DNA from: Trebouxia sp. TZW2008
Taxonomy: Eukaryota; Chlorophyta; Trebouxiophyceae; Trebouxiales; Trebouxiaceae
Assembly (NCBI GenBank): GCA_002118135.1
Contig: BDIU01000462.1
Coordinates: forward strand, 20,706-84,705
Reading direction: 5' to 3'
DNA length: 64,000 nt
A program made the translations under genes and the position numbers. Of this stretch, positions 32,001 through 43,912 are shown piece after piece. Below the pieces are notes generated by a model. The model worked only from the letters and a program-made list of their open reading frames with translations, was not told the DNA's origin and did no database searches. The first letter of the stretch is position 1, and every line of letters starts with the position of its first letter.

Positions 32001-34326
32001 TCTGCACAGCCATACATGGGCGTCAAGAAAGCACCACTGCTAGGACCATATTGTCCCACAGAGCTCAGGTACTGCCTGAGGGCCTTCACACCTTGCTCCA
32101 CAGTCAGCACTCCAGCAGGATCAGCAGCTGCTGCTGGCTCAGAATTGGGCATTGCTGGTTCTGCCAGATTTGCTGGGGTGTCTGCCTGAGAGGATGGGCT
32201 TGCTGTTGCTACTGAGGAAACAGCTGAAGCTGAAAAGGCAGCTGCTGCTTGCTGAGGAATGGGCACTTTTGGCTCTGCCAGTCTTGCAGAATTATTTGCG
32301 TGAGAGGATAGGCTTGCTGCCGATGCTGAAAATGGTGCGCCAGAATGAGTGGCTGATGAGCTACTGTCATGTGGGACTGAGCCTGTTGAGGAAGCTACTG
32401 GTACTTGCCTTGCTGCTGTATGAACAGCGGCTGGGGCTGTTTGCTGTGTGCTTGCACGGCTGCTGCTTGCATTGCCAGTGTCAGCATTGCTGGTGTTTGC
32501 ATTGCCAGTGCTTGTGTTGCTGGTGCTTGCATTGCTTGTGCTTTCCGGCACAAGCGCTTCCTGGTCTGCATCAGCCATGGCAACTGCATGCAAGATGAAG
32601 TGACGCATGAGGGGTGATAAGCCTTGGGACCTGAGCAAGCTCACCATAGGCTGCTCCGGTGCTGCCTGCATGATCATAATACATCTCATCACTTTGATAC
32701 ACACGCAACATAGTGTTTCGTTGAAAGTCGTGGCATGCAAGATGAAGTGGCGTATGATGGGCGACAAGCCTTGGGACCTGGAGCAAAATCACCATAGGCT
32801 GCTCTGGTGCTGCTTGCATCACATTGGGACCTCTCACCACTTTGATGCATGCACAACCCAGAGTCTGGTTGAAAGCCATGATATGCAAGATGAAGTGGCG
32901 CATGAGGAGCGACAAGCGTTGGGACCTGAGCAAGCTCATCATAGGCTGCTCCGGTGCTGCCTGCATATTCACAACACCTTTGGCATGCACAGCACAGTGC
33001 CTCATGAGCATGCTTGCATTCCCAGTGCTTGCATTGTTGGTGCTTGCATTGCTGGTGACTGCAGTATTTGGTGCTTCCTGGTCTGCATCAGCCATGGCGA
33101 CTGCATGCAAGAAGAAGTGGCGCACGAGGAGTGATAAGCCTTGGGACCTGAGCAAGCTCACCATGAGCTGCTCTGGTGCTGCCTGCATCACGGTGGTTTA
33201 CAACTCTGGCGCATGCAGATCACAATTACTTGTGACAGTGGCGTGTTGTGCCTTGGTACGATGCTGCCATTGCAACTCTGACGCCCCATCAACGGCTACA
33301 CATTTGAATATGCTTTGAATTGTGCCAGCCAGGACATACGCCAGCCAGCAAAGAGATGTCTCCTGAGATCTGACCTCGTGATTTTTGAACAGGTATGCAA
33401 TAACAGCAGCAAAGGTGTCTTATGCAGGCAGCGTGACTGTCTTTGTGAGGTAGGTCGGCTGTACCTGGGGAAATGGGTTGTCATGCAAGCTACTGCCCAG
33501 CTGCATGAGGAATCTGGTCAGAACCCGCTTGTCCATGGGTGAGAGGGTTCTGTCCCTGAAGACTGCGGCTCGTGATGCTGGAACGCTGATCAACTTTTGT
33601 TTAGCAAAGATATAGCTGCACATGACAATTAACCATATAACTATCATGCCTGTTCTTGATACCTTGACTCAATCTGCAAAGTCTAGCCGTGAAACTTGAG
33701 TCATTACCTTCCCTGAATGAGTTTGAACTCTAGATAGTTCTGAACACCAAATGCGAGAACTGTACTGATTGTGTCAGACGAACAGAAGACCACCTGCAAG
33801 AGCAGCTGCTGAGTATAAGGAAGCTGTGGCAGGGCAATCAATGCAGCAGCAGTACCTGCCTTGCCTGCCAGATCTATGCTGTATTCTCTTGATGGCCCAA
33901 GATCTTCTTGCTGTTGGTACAGTTCAACATTGCTGTACAGCTGTGACTGCCCATCCTGTGCTGGTATATGCAAGGCATCCTGGAGCTGCTGATCAGCAGC
34001 AGGTTGCACAGCTGCAGTAGTGAGGTCTGCTGATTCGCAAGAAGACGTTGAGTGCGGCAGAGCCCAATGCAAAAATTCGTCAAGCGTTAAGCTGCTCCAC
34101 GCTGCGCCATAGGTTTTGGCTTGATCTAGGTGCAGGACGCTCTTGCCCGACTTAGCCGCAGTCCTGCAGGTCAAGTGCTTGGTCAGTGCCCAATATACAC
34201 GCGCCGCAGATGTTTTGTCACTCAAAATATGGAATTCTTGGAGGCTGGAACTCACGCAGCTATGAGAGACTCCTCTAAGCCCGTCCCGACGACGATTAGG
34301 TCAAAGGATTCCGGATGAATCGCCAT
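29063..34326 (-). CDS. REP: Rab escort protein / Rab geranylgeranyl transferase component A
   Basis: Presents newly made Rab GTPases to geranylgeranyl transferase. Exon 1 (34,326-34,256) encodes the GDI/REP dinucleotide-fold start FDLIVVGTGLEESLIAA. Exon 2 (34,163-about 33,856) has GKSVLHLDQAKTYG, and 33,793-33,705 has VVFCSSDTISTVL and YLEFKLI. Exon 33,615-33,465 has KLISVPASRAAVF and DKRVLTRFLM. Exon 32,665-31,980 has LLRSQGLSPLMRHFILHA, a long Ala/Ser/Thr/Asn-rich insert, then the conserved GVKALRQYLSSVGQYG, TPMYGCAELPQAFCR. Exon 31,467-31,359 has GAVYVLRQPI. The last exon is 29,513-29,063 (acidic end). Exons between 31,350 and 29,520 are unresolved. The start of the 32,665 exon is present four times in tandem. 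Family conservation excludes plain GDI because of the insert and C-terminal extension. Confidence 0.9.
30290..30690 (-). repeat. Tandem array inside the Rab escort gene
   Basis: Three copies of a unit of about 165-175 bp with GACCAG-ACTTTCACAGGCAGAGCATT, AACAAGA-GTGTGTAAGCAGATAAG and CTACCTGCA-AGA-TTGTCAA-TA-ACAGACTGCTT. It lies in the unresolved middle of the gene. A GTAGC-type exon edge may be included, but I could not place it. Confidence 0.75.
31137..31205 (-). repeat. Dispersed repeat with (GAAT)n-like tail, minus copy
   Basis: Reverse complement reads CTAGCTGGGCCCTCCTGAGC then CTTGCCTGGC and ends AAATGAATAAATGGATGAATGG, matching the family seen at 45,040, 45,599 and 48,583. Confidence 0.65.
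31594..31680 (+). repeat. Dispersed repeat copy (diverged)
   Basis: Contains ACCTAGCTGGGCCCCTTGAG, TCTGCCCAGCAAGC and ends GAATTGATGGATGAC, aligning with the 45,040/45,599/48,583 family. Confidence 0.55.
31980..32570 (-). other. Low-complexity Ala/Ser/Thr/Asn insert in Rab escort protein
   Basis: Between the FILHAVAMADADQE segment and the conserved GVKALRQYLSSVG block, the exon encodes about 155 residues of repeated short Asn/Ser/Thr/Ala words (NASTSNTSTGNANTSNA type) and later ASAASLSS/ANLAEP repeats. Other REPs have a much shorter linker here. The reading frame stays open. Confidence 0.75.
32735..33190 (-). repeat. Upstream tandem copies of a Rab escort exon start
   Basis: Copies begin at 33,182 (AAPEQLMVSLLRSQGLSLLV, open, with following Asn/Ser repeats), 32,960 (AAPEQPMMSLLRSQRLSLLM, open then diverging) and about 32,811 (frameshifted). 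The constitutive copy begins at 32,665. Each of the first two has an intact AG acceptor. Confidence 0.88.
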
Positions 34327-34690
34327 AGAAAGGACTTTCACGCGCCTTTCAGTTGACGCAAACAAGAAATGCAGCAAATGTACCGCACAGCCAGAAGCGC
34401 AAACTTGCGCTGCAATCAAACTTTGCAGTGTAGCAATGCCGTGGGGTTTACTAACGCAAAGCATGCATGACTAATCTGCATAGCATGCTTTGACTCCCAT
34501 TGCATGCTGTCGATCAGCAAGGCCGGAGGCGACCTCCAACTTCAACACAGCAGCTCGCGGAAGTAAATGACGTTACTCAACTAGACGAACAACTTTGCAT
34601 CGGTGCAACATAGCTTAAGCGCGCGTTTTGTCGGGGATCAGCTTTGGTCGCTGTGGATGCTGAGTGTCAAGGTTGCGCAGCGCAGCTTGC
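34327..34690. promoter_or_regulatory. Shared divergent promoter Rab escort / REXO2
   Basis: 364 bp between two outward-pointing ATGs. It includes a CpG-rich stretch (34,500-34,640) that contrasts with the flanking introns. Confidence 0.65.
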
Positions 34691-35796
34691 ATGGCTGCTA
34701 ATCGCTTTGCAGTGCTCAGCGAACAAAACACCACTGATAACATCGATAGTCCGAGCAAAGCAGGCTCGGCAGACAAGTTTGATACGACCACACTGACTGC
34801 GGCGTTGAAGGGAGCCAGGTATGTTAAGGCGCAAGGCCAAGAACAAGAGGGTCGACTACAGCCTATATCTTCCTGCTGCCACGTTTGGCTCATCACTCAT
34901 TCCCCCGGTTGTTCTGCAGCATACAGGATCAAGATGTGAAAACAGCAAAGACAGTCACAGCACAGGGTCAGAAGCCCAGGCTTCCTAGCACCCACAAGCA
35001 GCCGCTGGTATGGGTGGATCTGGAGATGACAGGTGCTCAGCATCTTGGCATGAAAAATTGGCATATTTGCATCCTATGCCTTGACGCCTCATTTCATGCA
35101 ATGTAGGCCTTGACCTTCAGAAGGACACAGTCATTGAGATAGCATGCCTGATCACAGATGGTCGCCTCAGAGATCCAGTAGAGGCAAGCCTCTGATCTAT
35201 TGCTGATCTATCAACCACTTCATTTCACTGACCTTGAAAACCAACAGGGTCCGACAAACATTGTCAAACATGAACACCTTGCAGCCGAGACATCTGACTA
35301 AAGTAAAACATGCATTCAGTATTGAATCTGGCGAGACCTGGGCACAAGTCAGTGTAAACTGAATTGATTGCAGGGTCCAAACCTAGCCATCCACCAAGAT
35401 GATGAGATCTTGAACAACATGAACGCTTGGTGTATTGAGCATCATGGCGCCAGCGGCCTGACACAGCGGGTGCGTGAGAGCACAACCAGCATGCAAGAAG
35501 CAGAAGAGCAGGTCCTAGCCTTTGTGCTGAAGCATGTGCCAGAGCCCAAGATGGCTCTCCTTGCAGGCAATTCAGTGCATGTAGACCTAGCCTTTTTGCG
35601 ACGATGCATGCCAAGGCTAGTGGATCATCTCCACTATCGTATAGTGGATGTGTCGAGCATTGCTGAGGTGTGCAGACGCTGGTGTCCTGACATTGCAAGG
35701 AAAGCTCCTAGAAAGGAAAGGCTTCACACTGCTCTGGCTGACATCAAGGAGAGCATAGAGGAGCTCCGCTATTACAAAAAGAACTGCTTCAAGTGA
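34691..35796 (+). CDS. REXO2: Oligoribonuclease (REXO2/Orn family)
   Basis: 3'-to-5' exoribonuclease of the DEDD family that degrades 2-5 nt RNA fragments, usually in mitochondria and cytosol. Four exons join in phase to 246 residues: 34,691-34,818; 34,920-35,032; 35,107-35,183; 35,374-35,796. Catalytic motifs are WVDLEMTGLD (Exo I), VIEIACLITDG, NSVHVDLAFLRRCMP (Exo II) and KERLHTALADIKESIEELRYY (Exo III, DEDDh type). The intron after exon 3 has a GC donor (GTAGAG/GCAAGC) and phase proves it. The N-terminal 55-60 residues precede the nuclease fold and could be a transit peptide, though they are not strongly basic. Upstream neighbour on the opposite strand is the Rab escort gene; SWEET follows on the same strand. 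Confidence 0.96.
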
Positions 35797-36410
35797 TCTG
35801 CACCATCTATGTCTTTTGGCTACTGATATGCCTGACCAAGCCAACTGATTTTGCCCTTCAGACTTTATCTGTACAGCCGCTACACACTTTAAGAACACCG
35901 CCGTGTCACTTGAGTAAGATTCACGTGCAGAATTGAAAGAAAAGGGGGGTCAAAAGATGACATGACTGTTTCAATGCTTTCTGCTCGTGATTAGCAAGTC
36001 CCCACCAGGATTTGCGACAAGACTCTCAGTGTTGCCGTCTGTACAGTGCAAGCCTTGAAGTGCCCTGGGCTAGCTTCACGTACATCGCATAATTAAAGTG
36101 TTACCAGCACACATGTAGGCAAACCACAAAGCTCCCATCTTGCAACAAGTATCGTTTTTGGAGGCTGAGCAGGACATTAGTGTTGCTTGGAACCCATTGC
36201 AGCTGCTAGGGCGAATTCAGATTCTGCCTTGGGCCCCTGCCGTTCAATCGCCGAAGTGACAGTTACGAGCAGAAGTTACGAAAGCGACCACTCGCCAGCG
36301 TCGCAAACCGAGCGGGTCAAGCAGTCGCATTCTCAGCCCTTTACGATTGATTCACCGATTTGGTTGAGCAGCTGATCCTGACTCTCTCTAGCTAGCTGCC
36401 ACTCTCCGCC
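35797..36410. other. Intergenic: REXO2 3' flank and SWEET promoter
   Basis: The first 350 bp show no feature except a short G run at 35,943. From about 36,200 the sequence becomes CpG-rich, consistent with the SWEET promoter. This is the only head-to-tail gene junction among the recognised genes from APC4 rightwards. Confidence 0.6.
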
Positions 36411-38764
36411 ATGGTGTATAGCTACCAGTTCGGCGTGCAAACGATAGCACCGGCCCTAGGCTGCGTGCTGACCATTGGTCGTAGCTTGATTCCTCTCAGA
36501 GACGTGTTGAATGTGCGGAAAGATCGGCGGCTAGGGGTAAGGCCTGCAGATCACGGGCTCAGGCAAGCTGGCAAGCATGGCTGTCCTGCCCCGAGATGGA
36601 AAGCAATTAACTTGTTGCTTGCAATGGCAGGAGCTGAATCCAACCCCATTTGCAGCTATGATCCTAAATCATACTGGGTGGGTGGTGTATGCTGTGCTGC
36701 ATACAGACTGGTTCATCTTCACTATGGATTCTAGCGGACTTATCATAGGCATTTGGATGATGTTCTCACTGTACCCACTAGCACATACACAGGTACAGAA
36801 TGTTACTGTATTTACACCAATAACCCGTGAGAGTCTTCCAAGCACATTCTGGGTTGTGCTGCCAGCTGTTTGCAACTCACAGGTGCAAAACAGGTTAAAT
36901 GGTCTGGTTGTGATTGCGGGCATTCTGTATTGTGCCTTAGCCTTGGTCAGCATGATCCTCAACGCTGTCAACTCACCAGCCATACCACTGCTGTGGTGAG
37001 TATGACAGTCTTGCCCGGCAATTGCTGCATATAGTATTGCTGCTTACATCATTGTGATCACTATCCACTATTGTGCACAATTTGCTGTGCAAGTTTGACC
37101 CAGTCATGCCCTCCCAACAATAAGACATTGTCTTGTTTAATGTCACATGCTGTGCCATGCCATGTCATGTCATGTCATGTCATGCTATGCCACATCCTGC
37201 CATGCTGCACTGCCATTGCATCCAGTTGTTGATTGTGACTGCTTGACGTTCTGAGGCCTTGCACTATGCAAGCATAGTGCAAATATAATGTGATGCTATG
37301 TTGCACAGATTTGGCATGAAGCTGACATGTAGTGTGGTGCCATGTGATGTAGATGCTGCAAATTGTAGCAGGGCAAATGTCAAAGTGACAAGTTTAAACT
37401 TCATATATTCCACCTTCGTCGATGTGTTGTTGGTAGTGTGGTGCCATGCTGTGTAGACTTTGCAATTGTGGCGTTGGATGTAGGGGCTGGGCAGTAGCCG
37501 TCACTCAAGTGCTGCTGTATGCTGCACCTCTGTACAAATGCTCGCCATGTCGCATACCTTGTGCAACTGTGGCTATGCTTTCTTGTAGGGGATGGGCTGT
37601 GACAGTCACTCAAGTGCTGTTGTATGCTGCACCTCTGTCTACGCTGTACAAATGCATGCCATGCTGCATACCTTTTGCAACTGTGGCAATGCTTGGGTGT
37701 AGGGGTTGGGCAGTAGCTGTCACTCAAGTGCTGCTGTATGCTGCACCTCTGTCTACGCTGTACAAAGCTGTGAAAGCCAGGAGCTCTGCGTCCTTCCATC
37801 TGGGCCTGGGCATTCTAGGGTTCCTCAGCTCAGCCATGTGGACCATATATGGCGGGGTATGCCTGCTTGCTTGCTGCATTGCGGATCGACTTAAGCAGGG
37901 CCTTGCTGTCTTCCTGTCTGTCACTCTGGCTAGGCAGGAGTGAATGTCGAATGTGAATTTTTGCTAGTCCTGTTTGAGGTCAGCAGTCACGCGCTGTGCT
38001 TGCTGAGCATGCCAGCAGCATGAAGCTGAGGGTTGTCCTTGATGCCAAACCTACAGGAGCCTCAGAAAAGAAAATAAAAGAAACAGAGACAAGTCTATGG
38101 TGTTTGGCACCCTGACGGGAGTCTTTGTTCTCAGAGGCAGCCTGGAATTGCCCGAGTCCATGTCAAAGACTGCATCATAGCTTTGTGTTTCAAGCCTATC
38201 ATGGATGTGAAATTAATCTGCAGTGATCACCTTTGATGTATACTCATGATGCTGAGCTAGTCTGAACTGTGCAGATGCTGCCTAATGATCTGTCTGTATA
38301 CGCATGTTGTATCTTGTTCCTGTGCACGCAGACTGAAAGGAAATACTTCATCTTTGTCCCTAGCTTCCTTGGGGCGCTTCTGACACTAGCAGCTATTGCT
38401 GTATGTGCAATCTTCCCCAGGTGAGGCTCTGCATGCAACAGTTCGTAATTTCCATTGCTCACTAGGGTGCACTGCATGCGCTGTGATATTGGTGTATTGA
38501 ACTTGTGTACTGAGCACCTTTTCAAGTGTTTTTGTGTCAAATGATGAGGTGCATGTGCTACACTGCTTGACGTAAACAGGGTGCACTGTGGCCCTTCAGG
38601 GTACTCACACATGCTGTCTGCTTGAGGCATTTGCTTGTCATTGCACTCCCTTGAAGATGAAGATTCTTTCATGCAGGAATGAGCCTGGGCAGCCCACGCC
38701 AGCAGCACAGTCTCAGCGGCGCATCACAACCATTGAGCGAGCAGTTGAGCTACAAGTCGTCTGA
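36411..38764 (+). CDS. SWEET sugar transporter (MtN3/saliva family)
   Basis: Bidirectional sugar uniporter with seven membrane helices (two MtN3 triple-helix bundles). Six exons join in phase to 243 residues: 36,411-36,536; 36,631-36,792; 36,883-36,995; 37,703-37,856; 38,332-38,420; 38,677-38,764. First repeat: LNPTPFAAMILNHTGWVVYA with the usual Pro and Asn-Trp-Tyr pattern. Second repeat: VLLYAAPLSTLYKAVKARSS (equivalent of the conserved Tyr-Ala-Ser-Pro-Leu segment) and SSAMWTIYGG. TM7 is VPSFLGALLTLAAIAVCAIF. The short C-terminal tail is polar. Two further copies of the exon 4 start lie upstream of it. Substrate and membrane (plasma membrane or vacuole) cannot be told. Confidence 0.93.
37147..37205. 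repeat. (TCATG/CCATG)n pentamer repeat
   Basis: About eight imperfect tandem CATGC/TCATG pentamers in SWEET intron 3, a short satellite-like run. Confidence 0.85.
37430..37770 (+). repeat. Tandem triplication over the 3' splice site of SWEET exon 4
   Basis: Copies at about 37,433-37,538, 37,539-37,652 and 37,653-37,770 (period 106-114 bp) each contain the intron end (GCAACTGTGGC-T-TAG) and the exon start (GGGNTGGGC..GTCACTCAAGTGCT to GTACAAA). All keep TGTAG acceptors at 37,481, 37,587 and 37,701. Copy 1 lacks the TCTACGCTG codons. Only copy 3 continues into the rest of the exon. Confidence 0.93.
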
Positions 38765-39844
38765 GCAGGGGAGTGGAAGTTGCAACAGCATGCTGTGAGC
38801 ATTCAGCAAGCAGTTACTGCTCAGTGTGCCTTGGAGGGCATAAAAGGCTCAGTATAATGATTGGGTCAGCATGCGTTGAAGGGTGCACATGGCCCTTGAC
38901 ACTGATGCTGTCAGCAACTTACTTGGCAAGGAACATGGTTCAAGATTGTTCTTGAGCGTTGAGCCTGGCAAAGGTGTGCTTCACCCAAGGCAAGCTTGCA
39001 ACAGCAGCTACTGTTGCACTGAGTGTGTTTGAGGGCTGAAGTGTCAGAGGAAGGGCCGGTGTTCTACCTGCTGTGGCAGTTGGCCAGGCAGCTTTGGGAA
39101 CAGTTACTGTTGTGGGCCCGTGAATCTATGGCCGTGTGATGTGGCAATGTCATGAGCAAAGTGCTGCAGTAATCGCCTGCTGGTTGACTTGCCATGCAGA
39201 CAGGAAAGAACAGGTCAGAAATGTTGCACAGGTCTGTATATGAAAGGCAGGGACAGCAACAAGCGCATTATGCAATTTGGCTTGATTGTCGTTTTCGGGA
39301 GCTGCTATTGCTGACCAACACAGTGATGTGATCGTAAGGGTCTGACAAGATAAGTACAAACTCAATGCAGTTCCCACAATTGGACATGCTGTACAATCTG
39401 CTGCCACTTCATGGAATGCTGTCCATATGCATGCCATGCATGTGGTGCATCTGCTTTGCATTCTGAGTGCAGCTGCAACCTGCAGGCTTGGGAACAACGT
39501 CAACATGCATAGAAACAAGGTCAAAGCCCTGAGAACAGTGCGTTGGAATTGACGCATTCAGGAAATCAACGGTTCAAATGAAAGTCGATGGTCATTTAGA
39601 CAAGTCACACATGGTCAAAGTATTTCAAACATCTGTCAAGGGGAGGGAGGGAGGGGGAAAGAGCATCCCATAGAATGCTCTTGGATTTATTTTTGCGCTC
39701 AGTTGAGCCTCAAGACACATCAACATACAAAGGCCTGCCTGCAAAAACGTGACCCACAATTGCCAACAGACCAAGGACATTGCTGATCAGCCTCAAACCA
39801 GGTTTGATCAGGCCCAAAGATGCCAGAGCACTTCTGCTGAACGG
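38765..39844. other. Convergent intergenic region SWEET / type II membrane protein
   Basis: About 1.1 kb between stop codons. Contains a G-rich quadruplex-capable run at 39,639-39,660 and no recognisable gene. CpG-poor. Confidence 0.6.
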
Positions 39845-40589
39845 TCATACTAAAGGTTGCGTACTAGAGTCAGCTCCCTGAGTTTGATGATGAATTCGAT
39901 GCGGCAATGTGTGTTTGCTAGGTGAGTCCCTCACTGCACTTGAGTCATGCAACACAGCACGTGCATCATGCAACGCTGGAGAAGTAGCATTTGCTGCTGG
40001 CTCCTGTGCTGATGTTGCAGGATCTGTATGCGTTGCGTTGCCCTGAGCAGCTACATAGCCATCATCATACAGCATGACACCAAGCCTGCTATTGTGCTCC
40101 ACACCATGCTGATGCGCTGCATGTTTCAGCAAGAGTATATGCTGCTGAAGCTGATGTAGCTCTGCCTGTTGCAACAGAGCCACATGTCAGCCCAAACCAC
40201 AAAGCCGGTGGCGACTTGTCATGCCTGGTAAGCCTCGCCAGCAGCTGTACAGAGGCACTGCAAGCAAGCACTGGAGCACAGCAATACTCACCTCCAGTTT
40301 CTCATTTGACTTACTGAGCTCCAAAATGATCTGCATAAGCACTGAGCATCTCAAGCTTGTCACCCTCACTATCATAAGGGTGTTGTTCCTAGCAGGATCA
40401 ACTTCAACAACAGCTTACCCTCTCTTTGGTAGAGTCTTTCGTTGACACTGTACTGTTCTCTGCTGCTGCTGAATCCGCTGGCCTGGAGGGGGCGAAGTCG
40501 GATTGCATCCCCAGAAACACCAACAGCAGTATGAGACCAACAACAAACGGCCGAGAAATGCCCTGACCACCATTCACGGGTATGAACAT
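39845..40589 (-). CDS. Small type II membrane protein with coiled coil
   Basis: Three exons join in phase: 40,589-40,419; 40,330-40,292; 40,165-39,845, giving 176 residues. A short N-terminus is followed by one membrane helix at about residues 13-30 (FVVGLILLLVFLGM), with no cleavage site obvious, so a signal anchor is likely. Next come a Ser/Ala/Pro stretch, then a heptad-like segment across exons 2-3 (ILELSKSNEKLE, LHQLQQHILLLKHAA), and a polar C-terminal region rich in His, Ala and Ser. The layout resembles single-pass Golgi or ER proteins, but no family is recognised. An in-frame upstream ATG could lengthen the N-terminus. Divergent with proteasome alpha5. Confidence 0.75.
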
Positions 40590-42995
<2,406 letters not shown>

Positions 42996-43912
42996 ATCCC
43001 TCTTGCTCATCATTCTTGCAAAACATAGGCACTGTAAGCAAAGGATAGTGTCAGCTGCAATGCTGTTGCCAATTGCAGCTGCAGTGTATGCAGTCTTGTA
43101 AGCTCTGACCATTTGTTCCTTTTGGTCTGTAACACCAGACCTGAGCACTGTCAATGTTACCGCCAACGTGACTGTCAGCAATTGATCTGGTCTGCAGCCT
43201 GGCAGATTTGCAGTATGCTATGTCTGATGGCAACGTGAGCCACAAACGGGCAGCTCTGGAATTGACTATGAAAGTCAGATCTCTCAGCGTGACACCGTGA
43301 TGGTCAGTACGTTGCTGCAACAGATGCAACTGCCATTGGCAGACTCCTGAAGCAAACTTTAGGAGTCTGCCAATGGCAGTTTGCTTGTGAATGCAGCAGT
43401 TTGCAGCACTGGTACCACATGCAACTCCTCTCGAGGTCTCTAATGATCATCTGTCATTTGCTTGCACCTGAAATCAGCATGTCCTGTGGATTCACAATTC
43501 AGGCTTGAACATTGGATTACATAACTATTGAACCAGGTTGCAGACCCAAAGGGGTTGGGCCACCAGGTCATATCTATATTAAATCGCCTCAACTTTGCGC
43601 AGCATAAAATAGCTCAACAAACACACGTACCTAGGCCATTGTCATAGGCCTATGCTGATCAACCAGATCTGGACATCCAAAGCAACAATCCAGGACACAC
43701 GGTGATTGTGCTGTCATCAGTTATCCTGGAGGCTAGCATGACTTGAGGATAGCATGACACAAGGACAAGCCATATATTCTACGTAGGCAAAACCTGTCAC
43801 TGTGCAATTCGTACACAGCAAGGGACATACACTTGACTTGCATATTAAACAGGGCTTGATTGATACACAAAGCAAGTGTGTGTGTATACACAGCAGGCTG
43901 ACGGCTTCCCAT
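42996..43912. other. Convergent intergenic region PSMA5 / ABCG
   Basis: 917 bp between stops. The notable content is the perfect hairpin at 43,328-43,381; otherwise nothing recognisable. Confidence 0.6.
43328..43381. other. Perfect 21-bp inverted repeat (hairpin)
   Basis: Arms 43,328-43,348 and 43,361-43,381 are exact reverse complements (AACTGCCATTGGCAGACTCC plus T) around a 12-base loop. It sits in the overlap zone of the PSMA5 and ABCG 3' regions. It could be a foldback mini-element, a termination structure or a small-RNA precursor. Confidence 0.9.

Noticed and set aside
33704..34255. Continuous 183-codon frame starting MSSSLQEFHILSD as the Rab escort N-terminus
   Set aside because: Its first third reads through an intron. 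The true start is FDLIVVGTG in the exon at 34,326, with phase-matched splicing to 34,163.
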